64,000 nt of DNA, from NCBI GenBank assembly GCA_003255065.1, contig QAOA01003613.1, positions 1 through 64,000 on the forward strand, in the 5' to 3' direction. A program made the position numbers and the translations under genes. Origin of the DNA: Cercis canadensis (taxonomy: Eukaryota; Streptophyta; Magnoliopsida; Fabales; Fabaceae). Numbering within the stretch: the first letter of the stretch is position 1; the number at the start of each line of letters is the position of its first letter. Below, piece by piece: positions 50,932 through 63,003 of the stretch. The notes under the pieces are model-generated. The model was not told the DNA's origin. It ran no database searches and worked only from the letters and a program-made list of their open reading frames with translations.

Positions 50932-52001
50932 GCTTTCTATAAAGGGAACCAGCTTTTGTTCATTATGGTTAGAGGCAAGATATGTGTGGTTAAATACTTA
51001 CCTCAAGCTCAAAGTCTTGATCAGTAAACTCAATATTCCTTCTCTCTTGTAAGTAGCTCGTTTAGGTAGGTCCAACTTTTGTAGCCAGCTCTGACCAATA
51101 TTTGAATTTGACCCAACCAAAAAGCACATTTTGCTTTGCTTTATGGTACAATTGAATGGAGAAACAGAGAGAGAGAGAGAGAGACAGAGAAGCGCGCATG
51201 AGGAAGTAAAGAGTGAGCTGCATCTACTAACATAAGCAAACCAACATGTTTGTGGTTCAAAGCTCAAGTAAACGGTTATTGCTGGTATATTATAGAAACG
51301 TGTGCGGACTGTGGAATACAGTTTCACATAACACTTTTCAAACATTGATTTATTAATAGAGACAAGCATGTAATATATAGTTAGATGCATTGTCATATGT
51401 CTAAGTCATGTTATAATTTTCTTAGAATCTCTTAATTCTGTTGATAGATGACTTAGATAGAGTGGATTAGTTGACATATTCAAAATCAGATAGATTATAA
51501 ATTTATGGGTTGAATTTTGGGAACCTAAGTTTGTTTTTTAATAGCATCTTCATGTAATAATTGTTATAATCAGAAATAAGGTATAATAAATTAAAAGGAG
51601 TTGTTTCATCAAATAATATATTTTAGAGATAATGAATGAGATCTGTGGCTAAACTTGGTGGGAACAGAAATAAGTGACCTACTGACTTTTAGCACGATGA
51701 TAAGACAAGATGTAGAGTGGATGCACACCAACTTGGAACCTTTTTATTCTTCAAGGTTGAATCTCATTTTTCTAACCCAATGACTGGTTTTAAATCTGAA
51801 TTCCAATCTCTGATATGAACCCTTCATTAATCCAATTTTGGTCACAATTCCTGATACGTAATTCATACGCGTCCAACTCCAAGCTATTGGTCATTGGCTG
51901 TAAAAACAAACATAAGCCAACAAAACGATTTTTTCAGAGTTTTTTCCTCATAGGTCCTAGAACTTAAAAAAAGACCAAAAGGTCCAAGTAGATGCCTTCT
52001 A
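50932..52001. promoter_or_regulatory. upstream region of the receptor kinase
   Basis: Contains a (GA)n tract at 51169-51185, frequent in plant 5' regions. No TATA box could be assigned with confidence and no other gene is present. Confidence 0.4.
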
Positions 52002-52191
52002 TATAGTGCAAAATGACTAAAATATCTTCAATGCTATGTGGTTATCTGTTTATATATATGATTATTTTGTTTATATTTAAACATGATAATCATACGTATA
52101 AATAAAATACTCATATAATTTACACATAATAATTACATATAAATAAAATAACTACATAACACTAAAAGATATTTTGATAATTTTTCACTAT
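52002..52191. mobile_element. small MITE-like inverted repeat
   Basis: tatagtgcaaaatgactaaaatatcttcaatgctatgtggttat (52002-52045) pairs with 52148-52191 (ataactacataac...tttttcactata) with about three in four bases matching. About 190 bp, no coding content, target duplication not found. Confidence 0.6.
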
Positions 52192-54515
52192 AACAAACAC
52201 CTTCTTGAAAGACGCTTTCTTTTAGCATCATTGAATCTTTTAGGCTAATTTTTTTTTTAAAGAATCAATCACTTCAACTCGGTACATCCAGATAAAGGTA
52301 AAGGTGCCTTTTAGTTGAACTTCATTGGAATGTTAGTATATGAATGACATCTACAATTATATGTAGAGGGTGCAGTCTATCATACCTCTTACTAAAGATG
52401 AGCACTGAGCTTGTCTTTGGTAAATTACCTTTCTTCCTTACTAGTCACACCTTGTTTATTTAATTTAATTCTTATGATACCCACCCTAACCCTTACTCTA
52501 CCATTGGAATTGATTCCAATTTTGATTCTCCTTCTATTCGTGAAATCAGGGAAAAATAGCATGAAGCAAATAACAGTTGCTTGTGCTTGTCAAGAGGAAA
52601 AAAGAATTGGATGCCATTGCCCACGTGACTTTTTTTTTTTTTTTGTTCACTTGCTAGTTCTTTTCTTTTCTTGCATGCCAATCTAATTATATAGATGCCA
52701 TGAAATGAAATGAATCAAATGAAATTCACCATAAGTGCCCCAACATCTCACCAGCCACAGCACAAAAAAAGTCACATAAATTCAATTGGAAAAATGTCGA
52801 TTGGAACAAACCCAAAGAAAGCAGTGCCAGTGTTGCCCAAGCGTCTGGATCAAGTGGAAAAGACTACTGATCTGAAGGAGGAGATGGAGTCTCGGTTCAA
52901 CACGGTTGATGCCATAATCAACAAAGATCTATTTCTTGCAGTGAAGAAGTGGGAACAAGAACTCCTAGAACGTTTAACAAAGTTGGATTGGCATCTTCAT
53001 AAATTGTTGGACAAGGAGAAGATGAATTCTATGCTCTCTATTATTGATGATGACATCAATGGCATAAAGGAGTAGGTTTTAAAACTGCACCCAGAACCCA
53101 CCATTTTAAACACAAGAACCTCATCAGACTCATCAAGGCAAAGGCAAATATATTGGGATGAGGATAAAATGGGTCAAACTCAAACTCAAAAGCATCGGCA
53201 ACTAGCTTTAGAGGTAACAGCTTATTATCTCTCAAAAAGTTATTTTAGCTTATTTTATTAAGCTATTTTTTAGAGTTTCTAAAAAAAAGTTTTTACGGAA
53301 ACTCATAACAACTTAATCAATAGTTATTTTGAAAAGAAAAAAAAAAATTGGAACAAAAATATCCCCAAATAATAGTGGAAATTCAGCTAAAGCTCGATGG
53401 CTGTTCTTCCCCACTTTTTTTTTTTTTTTTGAAGCATTTTTCCAATTGTTTATACAAACATAAAATAATTTAATTTAAAAAAAGCTTATTGTGTAAGAGT
53501 TTTTTACATAAAGTCTTTTTATGTAAATGCTTAAATACATTGTTTACCTGAACACTTAAACTTGAATTGTTTGGAGGAGGTTCCAAACTTTTCGTACTAA
53601 CGGTTTATGGGTTCCATACATCAAAAAGACTTTAACACCGAGGCTCACTAACTATTTCCGGTTTCCCCATCTTAAATTAATTAATTTCCACTAAGCTAGA
53701 TCATGGGATGATGTTCAGAAAAAAAAAAAAAAAAAAAAAAAAAAAAGATTCAAGTTGAAATTAATGTTTGGGACTGGAGTTCAAAGTTGAGTGGGAGAAT
53801 GATTATGGCGTGAATTATATTTATTATAAAGGAAATGAAGGGGAAGGGCAAAATGTATTTTTCCTTTGCTTTGGGGGAAACTAACTAATAATGGGAAAAT
53901 GGAGTCTTCGAGTTTTTCTCTTTTTTGGACAACAAAGGCCCCTAGGAAAAAACCTACCAAATATTATTTTTTTCATTTTAAACTACTTCTTATTATCTAA
54001 TCCAATTAAGAAAAAATTAAATGTCTCTTATACTTTCCATTACATCTAAAAGTGTACGAGCATTGCATTTCAAGTAGAAAAATGAAAAGAAAAGAATAAA
54101 TAATAAATAAAAGTATGAGTTTTACTAACTTCTTTATCAATAATTATACATTTCCTTCCATTATCAGCCGTATTTGACCCTTTAAAAGGTTTTGTAATAA
54201 AGTGATTTCAAAATGCAGAGTTATAAGGAAAGATTAATGAGATTTTACTAAAATAAATATTAATACTAGGCCCACTATTTCTTTCAATTGTAAAGTTTTT
54301 CCTTATTAAATGATAATATTTTATTATATATTAATTTTTTACATTAAAAAGATTGTGGCATTGCCAAAATTGATTGTGAAAATAGTGCCAACAATAATTT
54401 TGTATGTAATTTTAAACAAATTTATTAAAACAATTACAAAAACACAAGTTACAAACTTGAAAAGAAAAATTACAATAGTCAATTATTGTAAAAATTTTGG
54501 CTAGTTCTACAATAC
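52192..54515. other. AT-rich intergenic region with homopolymers
   Basis: Includes a 122-codon frame at 52710-53075 (Lys/Glu-rich, helical character, unrecognised) and a poly-A run at 53719-53746. Nothing else can be supported. Confidence 0.4.
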
Positions 54516-54983
54516 ACAATTGTCATAACATATTCGAAGGTTGCTACGATGCGGATGACGGACTTTTTAAAAAAGATTTAGTTTTCCGAAAAAAACTTAG
54601 AATTGCCACCAATTGTATTAAGAAAATGGAGAACAATTGAAAAACCCTTTTTTGAATTTCAAAACTGGTCTACGAACCAGAAAGGGTTCAGGAGTTTAAT
54701 TGTGTGTAGAAAATGTGTTAGGCACCCCATAACATCCGTCTAAAAAACGGTTGCTTGAAATTAATTGTGCGAACATAAGATAACAAAAAATGTACTTTAT
54801 TCATCCCTCAAATAATAAACTACATAAGTGAATAAGAATACTGACAGCAAATTTAAACATAAAATGCATGCAACTAACGTGTCCTAAATCATTTCACCTG
54901 TTCCTCGCATATGGTGCCCTCTAGGGTGGCATTTATCCTTATCTAGGAACGATAGAGTGGGTCACTTGATAAGCATATGGGTT

Positions 54984-55272
54984 GCCCTATCCCTCCATGA
55001 TAGGTAAAGGGACTAAGAATACTAAACGAACAATCACATTCCTAAATGCTATGGAAATTTATGAGTATAAATATTACAACACTTGTCTCAAGAAAGGGAA
55101 TTTTAATTACATCCAATAAAAAAAAAANCCCTATCCCTCCATGATAGGTAAAGGGACTATGGATACTAAACGAACAATCACATTCCTAAATGCTATGGAA
55201 ATTTATGAGTATAAATATTACAACACTTGTCTCAAGAAAGGGAATTTTAATTACATCCAATAAAAAAAAAAT
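54984..55272. repeat. 144-bp direct repeat around single N at 55128
   Basis: 54984-55127 and 55129-55272 start ccctatccctccatgatagg and end in a poly-A run, with a few differences. Assembly join at a homopolymer. Confidence 0.92.
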
Positions 55273-55649
55273 AAAAAAAATACATGTGTGCTTTGGGACT
55301 CAGGTCGGCATCATATCCTTCTGGCTTGGGACAAGGAAGTCCACTCACATATCACATAAGTTCACTGACACTTGTAAAGAAAAATGTATACACTCAGAAA
55401 CAATGGTTAATGAAACTAAAAAAATATTATCCAATAAAAGAATCAAATTACATAGCCACCAACACTAAAACCATATAACAACATGACAAATAGACCCAAA
55501 AAGTGTCCAAACAACATGGGGATATACCTAGAACACACACAAATCAAGATGCCAAAGTCTCAAGAAAACCAAAGATTTTAATTGAATTAGCCACTCAAAA
55601 CAGCCAATATTCGAATTAGAATTGGAAGCAGTGGGAAAATGAAAAAATT

Positions 55650-56110
55650 CTGAAAATTTCACACATTGAAGATATATGTCTTACGATTCTAACAAGATAA
55701 ACAGTGCTAAATTCCAAGCTCTGTAGCTCCAGAAAGAATTAAAAGACTAAACGCTGTTAGAGCTGTTTGACAACTTGACAGCACAGAAAAAACACCTAAA
55801 GTGAAATGCAAACTGGGAGCATGAGAAATATGTAAAAAATCTGAAAATTCAAGACATCGAAGACATACATCCTATGGTTCTATTGAGACAAACGATGCTA
55901 AATTCTGAGCTTTGTAGCTCCATAAAAAATTAAAAGACTGAATGCTGCCAGAGCTGTTTGGCAACTTGACAGCACAGAAAAAAATAGCTAATTGAAATGC
56001 AAACTAGGAGCATGGGAGACATGCAAAAAATCTGGAAATTGTACACATCAAAGACACACATCCTATGATTCTATTGAGACGAACGGTCTAAATTCCGAGC
56101 TTTGTAGCTC
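55650..56110. repeat. three imperfect tandem units inside the LTR
   Basis: The phrase ctaaattc(c/t)(a/g)agct(c/t)tgtagctcca recurs at about 55709, 55890 and 56088, each preceded by acatcgaagacatac-like words. Period is about 180 bp. Internal repeats of the LTR. Confidence 0.65.
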
Positions 56111-56381
56111 CAAAAATAAATGAAACATTGAGTGCTACCAGTGAGAAACTACCATCAGCGAAAATGGTTATATAAGTTCTCTTTCCATGCCAAAACAAAG
56201 ACCATTCCAATTTAAAACATCCCCACCGGCAAACAACACAGTTCCAAATAGTCCTCAAGGCATGAGAAAAGTAGACCAAATGCAGCCCAAGATATGCACA
56301 GAACTGCCAACCAAAACAAACCAGAACATCACCCAAAACAGCACCTAAAATAGTAAAATGGAATAACCCAAAACTCCTTTG

Positions 56382-57605
56382 ATCATTGTTGTGTAAAACT
56401 CTGACGCAAGTGTACATTATCGTTTTCAAGTAATAAAATGAGAGTAAAGTATTGTCCCATAGAGACTGTGGCTAATAAGTACTAAAATTTAAGTGTATTC
56501 TAATTTTATCTAGAGAATCAATGAGTGAATATAAGTGATACTCTAAAGGCAAAAACACTAAATCAGTGACGAGTAGAAAAAATGGATGAGAAATATTTAG
56601 GGCTTTTGATTTCACCATAGCTATTCCAATTTGCTATTCCTAATTCATTAACCAAGAATAGTCTTCCTAATTGCTAGTCAAAAACCCTAAATTATTTATT
56701 AGCCTTTCTCAAGGTCAAACAAAGATATCTCTTAAGTTATGAACCCACTATATTCCTATGTGAATTGCGAATAACCTAGAAATTCACTTAATTCTATGGT
56801 TCTTTTTAAATAGTTACACAGGCCATGGAGGTATATCCTTATCCTACATGTAACCTATGTTCTTAATCCCTATGACCTTTTATTACAAATTACCTCCCAG
56901 TCTCATTGTAATTATCTAACCAACTAATTGGTGATCAAACAATTAGAAGCATGAAAAATTAAGAAGAAGAAGACAATTAATAAAAGAGTTCTTCAATTAA
57001 AGAAATAGAAAATCACAAATCTCCTTAGCTAGGCTACATCTTAGCCCTATAAAGGAATTTAGTTCATGACAGTAGATAAGAACATGATTACACATAAGAA
57101 CAAGAGAAAAAGATAAGAAAAACCCTTAGAAGCTGAGAATCAATGATGAAATCCCAATCTTGGAGCTTGATCTTCATTCTCTTCTTGCCTCTTGTGTAAA
57201 AACGTGTGGAACCCTAATTTAGTCTTTAAAAGTCCTATTTATAGGTCCTAGGAAGTTTAAGAGAAAAATGAATTAAAATAAAATAGGAATCCTAGTGAAA
57301 ATAGAAAGTTTGGAAGTCAAATCCCGAGTTGACCATCGGGGGGCTGTAGCCTCCGATTCTCTGCCTAGAGGGTGCAGCCTCCTCCTGATAGGGCGCTGTA
57401 GCGCCCAAGCTGCTGCCTCCATCCTAAATTTGTCAAAACTTGTTTTTTTCTTTTTTACGCCGAAAAACACTAGAGTGACTTCCAAAGTCAAAACCTATAA
57501 AAGAAACATTAATTCATAAGAATCAAACCTAAAATACCCTAGAACAAACAATTAATAAGGTAAATAAATACAAGATAAGCAGTAAAAAACCGACTTATCA
57601 ATCAT
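56382..57605 (-). mobile_element. solo LTR of the gypsy family, TSD ATCAT
   Basis: 56387-57600 (1214 bp) starts TGTTGTGTAAAACTC and ends CGACTTATCA, with ATCAT on both sides (56382-56386, 57601-57605). It matches the LTRs of the gypsy element at 11792-22081 along its length. It gives an intact reference for the site where CACTA-B inserted (aagtaataaaatgag at about 56428). Confidence 0.93.
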
Positions 57606-58062
57606 GCACCAAAATACTAAAATGAAGTAACCCAAAGCCCCTTGATCATGCATTGATACCACCACCAAGAACAAGGTCAAAACAACAAAGGAAACTATAC
57701 CACACTACAGCCATACATACAAAGGAAAGCTACCTAAGATTTTCACTAGGAAGTAGCCATTTGATTTGCAAATAATGCTCAAGATGCTAAGGACAAATTT
57801 TGAATAAATATTCAGAAAAAACCAAACCATAACACTTTTGCAAAACTATCACATATTCACCCTCTAGGGAGCTATCAACTAGTTTCAACAAGCTTGTGAG
57901 GTTACCTAGCATCAAGAAGAGAATACAAAAATGAAAGAGGATTGTAGCCATCATGAGCAGAAAATAAACCAATCATCACACCAAAAATCAAGAAAAATAA
58001 ACACTAACACTTTGAGCTTTGGCCTAAAAAAAAAAAAAAAATAGGCATTGTAAGCTATAAGA

Positions 58063-58653
58063 GAGATATATCTAAATTAAATCATTCCAAGTAACAAGGC
58101 CACTATAAAACCCTTCTAAACCTATGACTAACATCAAGCTTAAATGCAAAAGTAAATGAGATAGCGCCAATACTATTTAAGAAATTAATTCACCAAAAAT
58201 CAATATCAACATGAATTACCAAAGGGATCATACAGTAAACCAGAATTCCTGGTATAGGGCATCTGTCATGCTTAGCCATTCAACATAACATATATGTAGT
58301 TAAATTTCAACAATCCAAAGGGCTACATTAGAAAGCATCTCAAGCAGAAATCCTTGANGAGATATATCTAAATTAAATCATTCCAAGCAACAAGGCCATT
58401 ATAAAACCCTTCTAAACCTATGACTAACATCAAGCTTAAATGCAAAAGTAAACAAGATAGCGCCAATACTATTTAAGAAATTAATTCAGCAAAAATCAAT
58501 ATCAACATGAATTACCAAAGGGATCATACAGTAAACCAGAATTCCTGGTATAGGGCATCTGTCATGCTTAGCCATTCAACATAACATATATGTAGTTAAA
58601 TTTCAACAATCCAAAGGGCTACATTAGAAAGCATCTCAAGCAGAAATCCTTGA
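58063..58653. repeat. 295-bp direct repeat around single N at 58358
   Basis: 58063-58357 and 58359-58653 match with few differences (caagtaac/caagcaac, ccactat/ccattat). Assembly join. Confidence 0.95.
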
Positions 58654-59785
58654 AGTTCTAAAAATGCCAAGCTCAAAGGAAAGGAAATATGAGTAATACA
58701 TACAAACTAACCATAGCCAAAAGTGAAGAGTTGAGTATCGATTAACAAAAAAAACACCACACAATATATATATTTCAGCAACACACAAAAATTAGCAAAT
58801 CAACAACATGGAAACACAGAACATCCTAAAATTATCTACTAGCAAAAACCCCAGAATAATACCCCACAACATATGAATCTAGCATATTCTTCAAATTACT
58901 GTAGGAATGGAATTGAAAATTTTGATAAACAGAACAATGGAAGAAATCTACAAATTGTCTAAGGAAAAGGAAAAGCAAAACCACCATTGCAGATTATCAA
59001 CCTCAAACAATGAAAAATACAAATTGATATTAGAGAAGAAGAACAAACCAAAAAAATAAATAAAAAAATAAAGGAATCAAGATGCATAGAAGATGACCTT
59101 AGTGAACAATTAATTAAGGAAGGCCTGGAGTGTGGACTCCAATGTAATTCTCCAATTCGTAAGCCGTTCTTCTTCCTCCTTGCTCTGACTTTGCCTTGCT
59201 CCCCTTTAGCCTTTTCTTTTCTCCCTCATAGCCTTCTCTCTATCTCCTCTCTCTCACACTTCCTTTCCCTTCTCTCTGTCAGTTTCCTTTTTGCTTTCCT
59301 CTATCTCACGCACTCTCCCTTTCTCCTCTCTCTCATGCTTCCTCTAGATATTTCCCCTTTCTCTCCTCAATTTCCTATTTTGCCCTTTAATCTCCACCAC
59401 CCATCTATACTTTTTCCTTTTTAATTTTTTTTTTAATTTAGTATTTGCTAAGTAAGGATAATGCATAGACTTGGACCAATGGAGAGAGGAGGAAATCTAT
59501 TCCTTGCTCTTCTATTGGTGTTTTTAGATCTAGTGATACAAAAATCTATTTACAAAATTATTTTTTTCCTTTATTTATTTATTTACTACTTACAAATATT
59601 TAAATACTAATGGATGGGTCAAATGGGCTAGACTGATAATGGACTACGCCTAGGGTTTGCTTTATTACAAATGCTCAAATATAAAAAGCAATAATAAAAA
59701 ATTAAGGACTTACATCTGTTTTTAAAAAATCATTTTTTTTACACCACGAAAAAACATCTAGATAAAATACAGTGTCTACAACAAT

Positions 59786-60869
59786 ACTATACTAGTGTAT
59801 GAATACACATTTTAGCAAAACTAGTAATATATTATCAGGAATGACTTAGGATCAATACTTGAATATGACAAGAAAAAGTCGTTGGGATACTCAAGAAATC
59901 ACCAGTATTTGGTGGGTTCTTGATTCAGCATAGTGAAATATTTGAGGCCTTTGTAAAGGTATTTAGTTTAAGGATCTTGAGTTTGAACTCTAGAACTTAC
60001 AAGTTTAAGAATGTTAGAATAATTTATGATAGCACCAAAGAGTTGGAACTTACTTTATAGTTTGAAACAATAATCGAAGAGGTTCAAGCAATGTTTTAAA
60101 AACTGGATCAGAGCGGGTGGTTCGACTGGTGCCCAGTAAGGAAACCAGTTCGATTTATGCCCTTGAACCGCTGCAACGGTTAAACCACTTAATACCGGTG
60201 AGAATTGCCTGAATTGGCGCAAACCGGTGAACTGGTCCTGTTTTGACAAAACTGAACAACTTGGAAAATTGTCCATGCATGAATTCAAACCTCTCTCCCT
60301 TGATCCAAATTCATGCTTTGCCACTAGGACATCTCAACTTTTGAGTATATTACAGCATATAAATATATTTATTAATAGAATTGTTAGGAAATTAATAGAA
60401 ACAATATTTAATGGGTTTGAACCTACTACCTCTTAGTCAAAAAAAATTCACAAGCCAAACCACTAGGACAACTTGAGACTTACATCTATTGTTGCTCAAA
60501 AGTTATTTGTTAACTATCTAGTAGATTTATTTAATATTATATATTTAAATATATAAAAATTGTAATACATAATCACACAATACATAGATTATAACCTAAG
60601 ACTTTTTACTAATTTCTGAAAATTATCTATATATATATATATATATATATATTCTCTTGGTCTATTATGCACGATTTAATTGGTTTCTTGGTTATTTATT
60701 TATTTGTTTGGCTGATACTATAGGACTCTGTCTCTCTCTTTTTTTCTTGGTATTATTATCTGGTTATTTATTTATATGTTCTAATTATTTAATTTTGGTA
60801 TGTTAAAAATTGTGAACTTCATTATATTGAGAGTATGTGAACTTGTAAGAGATGTTAGCTATTGGAACA
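59786..60869. other. intergenic region with a CGGTT-rich repeat end
   Basis: 60086-60240 carries aaccggt/ggttcga words after gttttaaaaactgga, a layout seen in a common dispersed plant repeat. Only one end is visible. (AT)n at 60630-60651. Confidence 0.4.
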
Positions 60870-62375
60870 ATCTAATTTTGTTATTGGTGATCTACATGGA
60901 GGAATCAGTACTAAAGCTTCTCTAAGGGACAAGCATATCAATCTAGTCTTTCTCTCTTTTGCTGAGCATTCAAATATCAATGAAGCCTTAAAAGATGAGG
61001 CTTGGATCATGGCTATGCAAGAAGAGCTAAATTAGTTTGTTAGAAACAAAGTCTGGGATCTACTTCCTCATCCAAAGGATCATTTTGTTATTGGTACCAG
61101 ATGGGTATTGAGGAATAAACTAGATGAGGATGACAAGATAGTAAGAAACAAAGCTCGACTGGTTGCTCAAGGCTTCAATCAGCAAGAATGTATTATTTTG
61201 AGGAGACTTTTGTTTTGTAGTTAGATTAGAAGCCATAAGAATGTTTCTTGCATTTGCTTGTTTCAAGAACTTTAGAATCTTTCAAATGGATGTGAAAAGT
61301 GTCTTTTTGAATGGATTTATTAATGAAGAAGTGTATGTTAACTAACCTCATGCTTTTGAAAATCTAGACTTTCCCAATCATGTGTATAAGCTGTCTAAGG
61401 CTCTCTATGGTCTTATACAAGCTCCAAGAGCTTGGTATGATAGACTTAGTGAATTTCTTATAGGAAATGGGTTTTCAAGAGGAAAAGTAGATACCACTTT
61501 GTTTACAAAAAGTGTTTCTCATAATACTATCATTGTTCAGATTTATGTTAATGATGTAATTTTTGGTTTTACTAATGCTGTGATGTGTAAAGATTTTGAA
61601 AAGCTCATGAAAATTGAATTTCAAATGAGCATGATGGGAGAGCCCAATTTCTTTTTTGGTCTTCAAGTAAAGCAGACTGATAATGGTATCTTTATCAACC
61701 AGTTTGTGAGAAAATGTATAAAGGGATGATTAGTTCTCTGTTATATTTGACAGCAAGTAGACCTGTCATTTTGTTCTCTGTATGTGCTTGTGTAAGATTT
61801 CAAGTTAGTCCTAAAGAATCTCATTTGACTGATGTTAAAAGAATCTTTAGATATCTCCTTAACAATGTTAATGTTGGTCTCTAATTTAGCAGAACTAGTT
61901 CTTTTGAACTAGTTTCGTATACTGACTCTGACTATGCTGGATGTTCAATTAATCACAAAACCACTAGTGGAGAATGTCAGTTTCTTGCAGGAGCCTTAGT
62001 CTCTTGGCAATCCAAGAAGCAAAATGTTGTAGCTCAATCAACAGTTGAGACAGAATACATGGCCGCTAGATTTTGTTATTCATAAGTGCTATGGATCAAA
62101 CAACAATTGATTGATTATGGTATATTTCATGACAAAATCCCTCTATTGTGTGATAATACAAGTGCTATTAATATTGCTAGAAATCAAGTTCAGCACTCTA
62201 GGACCAAACATATAGACATAAAACATCATTTTCTTAGAGATCATGTCATGAAATGAGATATTGAACTTTCTTTTGTTAGTACTGAAGATCAAATTACTGA
62301 TATCTTCACCAAAGTACTAGCTGAAGAAATATTTTCTTTTCTTAGACATAAACTAGGAATGTTACATTGGTCTTA
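60870..62375 (+). pseudogene. copia pol remnant (SIRE/Maximus-like): RT and RNase H
   Basis: RT begins NINEALKDEAWIMAMQEEL and VWDLLPHPKDH (61045). It continues [15 protein letters not shown] and, after a frameshift, FRIFQMDVKSVFLNGFINEEVY. 61382-61729 is open and carries YGLIQAPRAWYDRL. The catalytic box reads YVNDVIFG, not YVDD, so a metal-binding Asp is lost. A deletion of about 60 residues follows near 61720, then RNase H with TDSDYAGC and KTTSGECQFLAGALVSWQSKKQ. Pol ends near 62375 (LGMLHWS). Many stops. Confidence 0.88.
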
Positions 62376-63003
62376 ATTGCATTCATCATCTTTGCATATT
62401 TTTTTTGTGTATATATGCATATTATTCCTTTCTTCTTTTTCTTTATCTTGTTGATATCTTAAAGCTGGTTAATGATCATCTCTTCTTGGTATGCTTCTGG
62501 CATCTTGGCATAGAAATTTGAAAGTTTAGAAATTTTTTTCTGCCCATGTCTTCATTTGTTCCTATTTTATTTAAGTCTGCCAAATTTTTTTTTGCAACTT
62601 TATCTCACTGGGCCAGTTTTTTTGGATTCAATTTTAAAAAGTTTTCAACTTTGTTTGGTGGGCTGGTTAACAGATTTTTGTTCTGGGCCTGAATTCATTT
62701 TCAGCCCGCCTTTTTTTTTTTTTCAGCCTTTGGCTAAAATGCACACTTCATTAAACTACCCCTTGTGCTTCTTGTCAAAATGCCCCATTTTGACATTTTA
62801 TCTTCCCCACGTTCTTCTTCTTCTTGACCTTTCGAATACCCTAAAACTTCTTCATTTTCCTATAACTTCCTCTTGAAATCTCTACTCCCCTTCACGTTCA
62901 TCATTATTGCTCTAGTGGTACCTTTTTCTTTGCTCAATTGCAACTTTGTGCAGCAAGTCTTTGATTATTTAAGGTCATAGAAAGGAGACAAGCAAGCCAA
63001 AGA
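62376..63003. other. spacer between copia pol and the downstream ORF
   Basis: T-rich, no gene. In SIRE-type elements a non-coding or env-like region occupies this position. Confidence 0.45.

Larger units (their letters stand above)
54516..59785 (-). mobile_element. solo LTR (same family as 27302-30928, inverted), TSD ACAAT
   Basis: The LTR spans 54521-59780. On the - strand it begins TGTAGACACTGTATTTTATC and ends GTTATGACA, with ACAAT on both sides (54516-54520, 59781-59785). The block at 54600-54740, reverse complemented, matches 30730-30890 (gttcgtagacc, aaaagggtttt, caattgttctcca). After removing the nested LTR (56387-57600) and two N-joins (145 and 296 bp) it is about 3.6 kb, longer than its relative. 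A pyrimidine-rich stretch lies at 59170-59420. Confidence 0.85.

Noticed and set aside
52710..53075. 122-codon open frame, Lys/Glu-rich
   Set aside because: No recognised domain, no splice or promoter support; kept only as a note in the spacer entry.
59191..59424. Open frame rich in Ser, Leu and Phe
   Set aside because: Translation of a pyrimidine-rich stretch inside a solo LTR.
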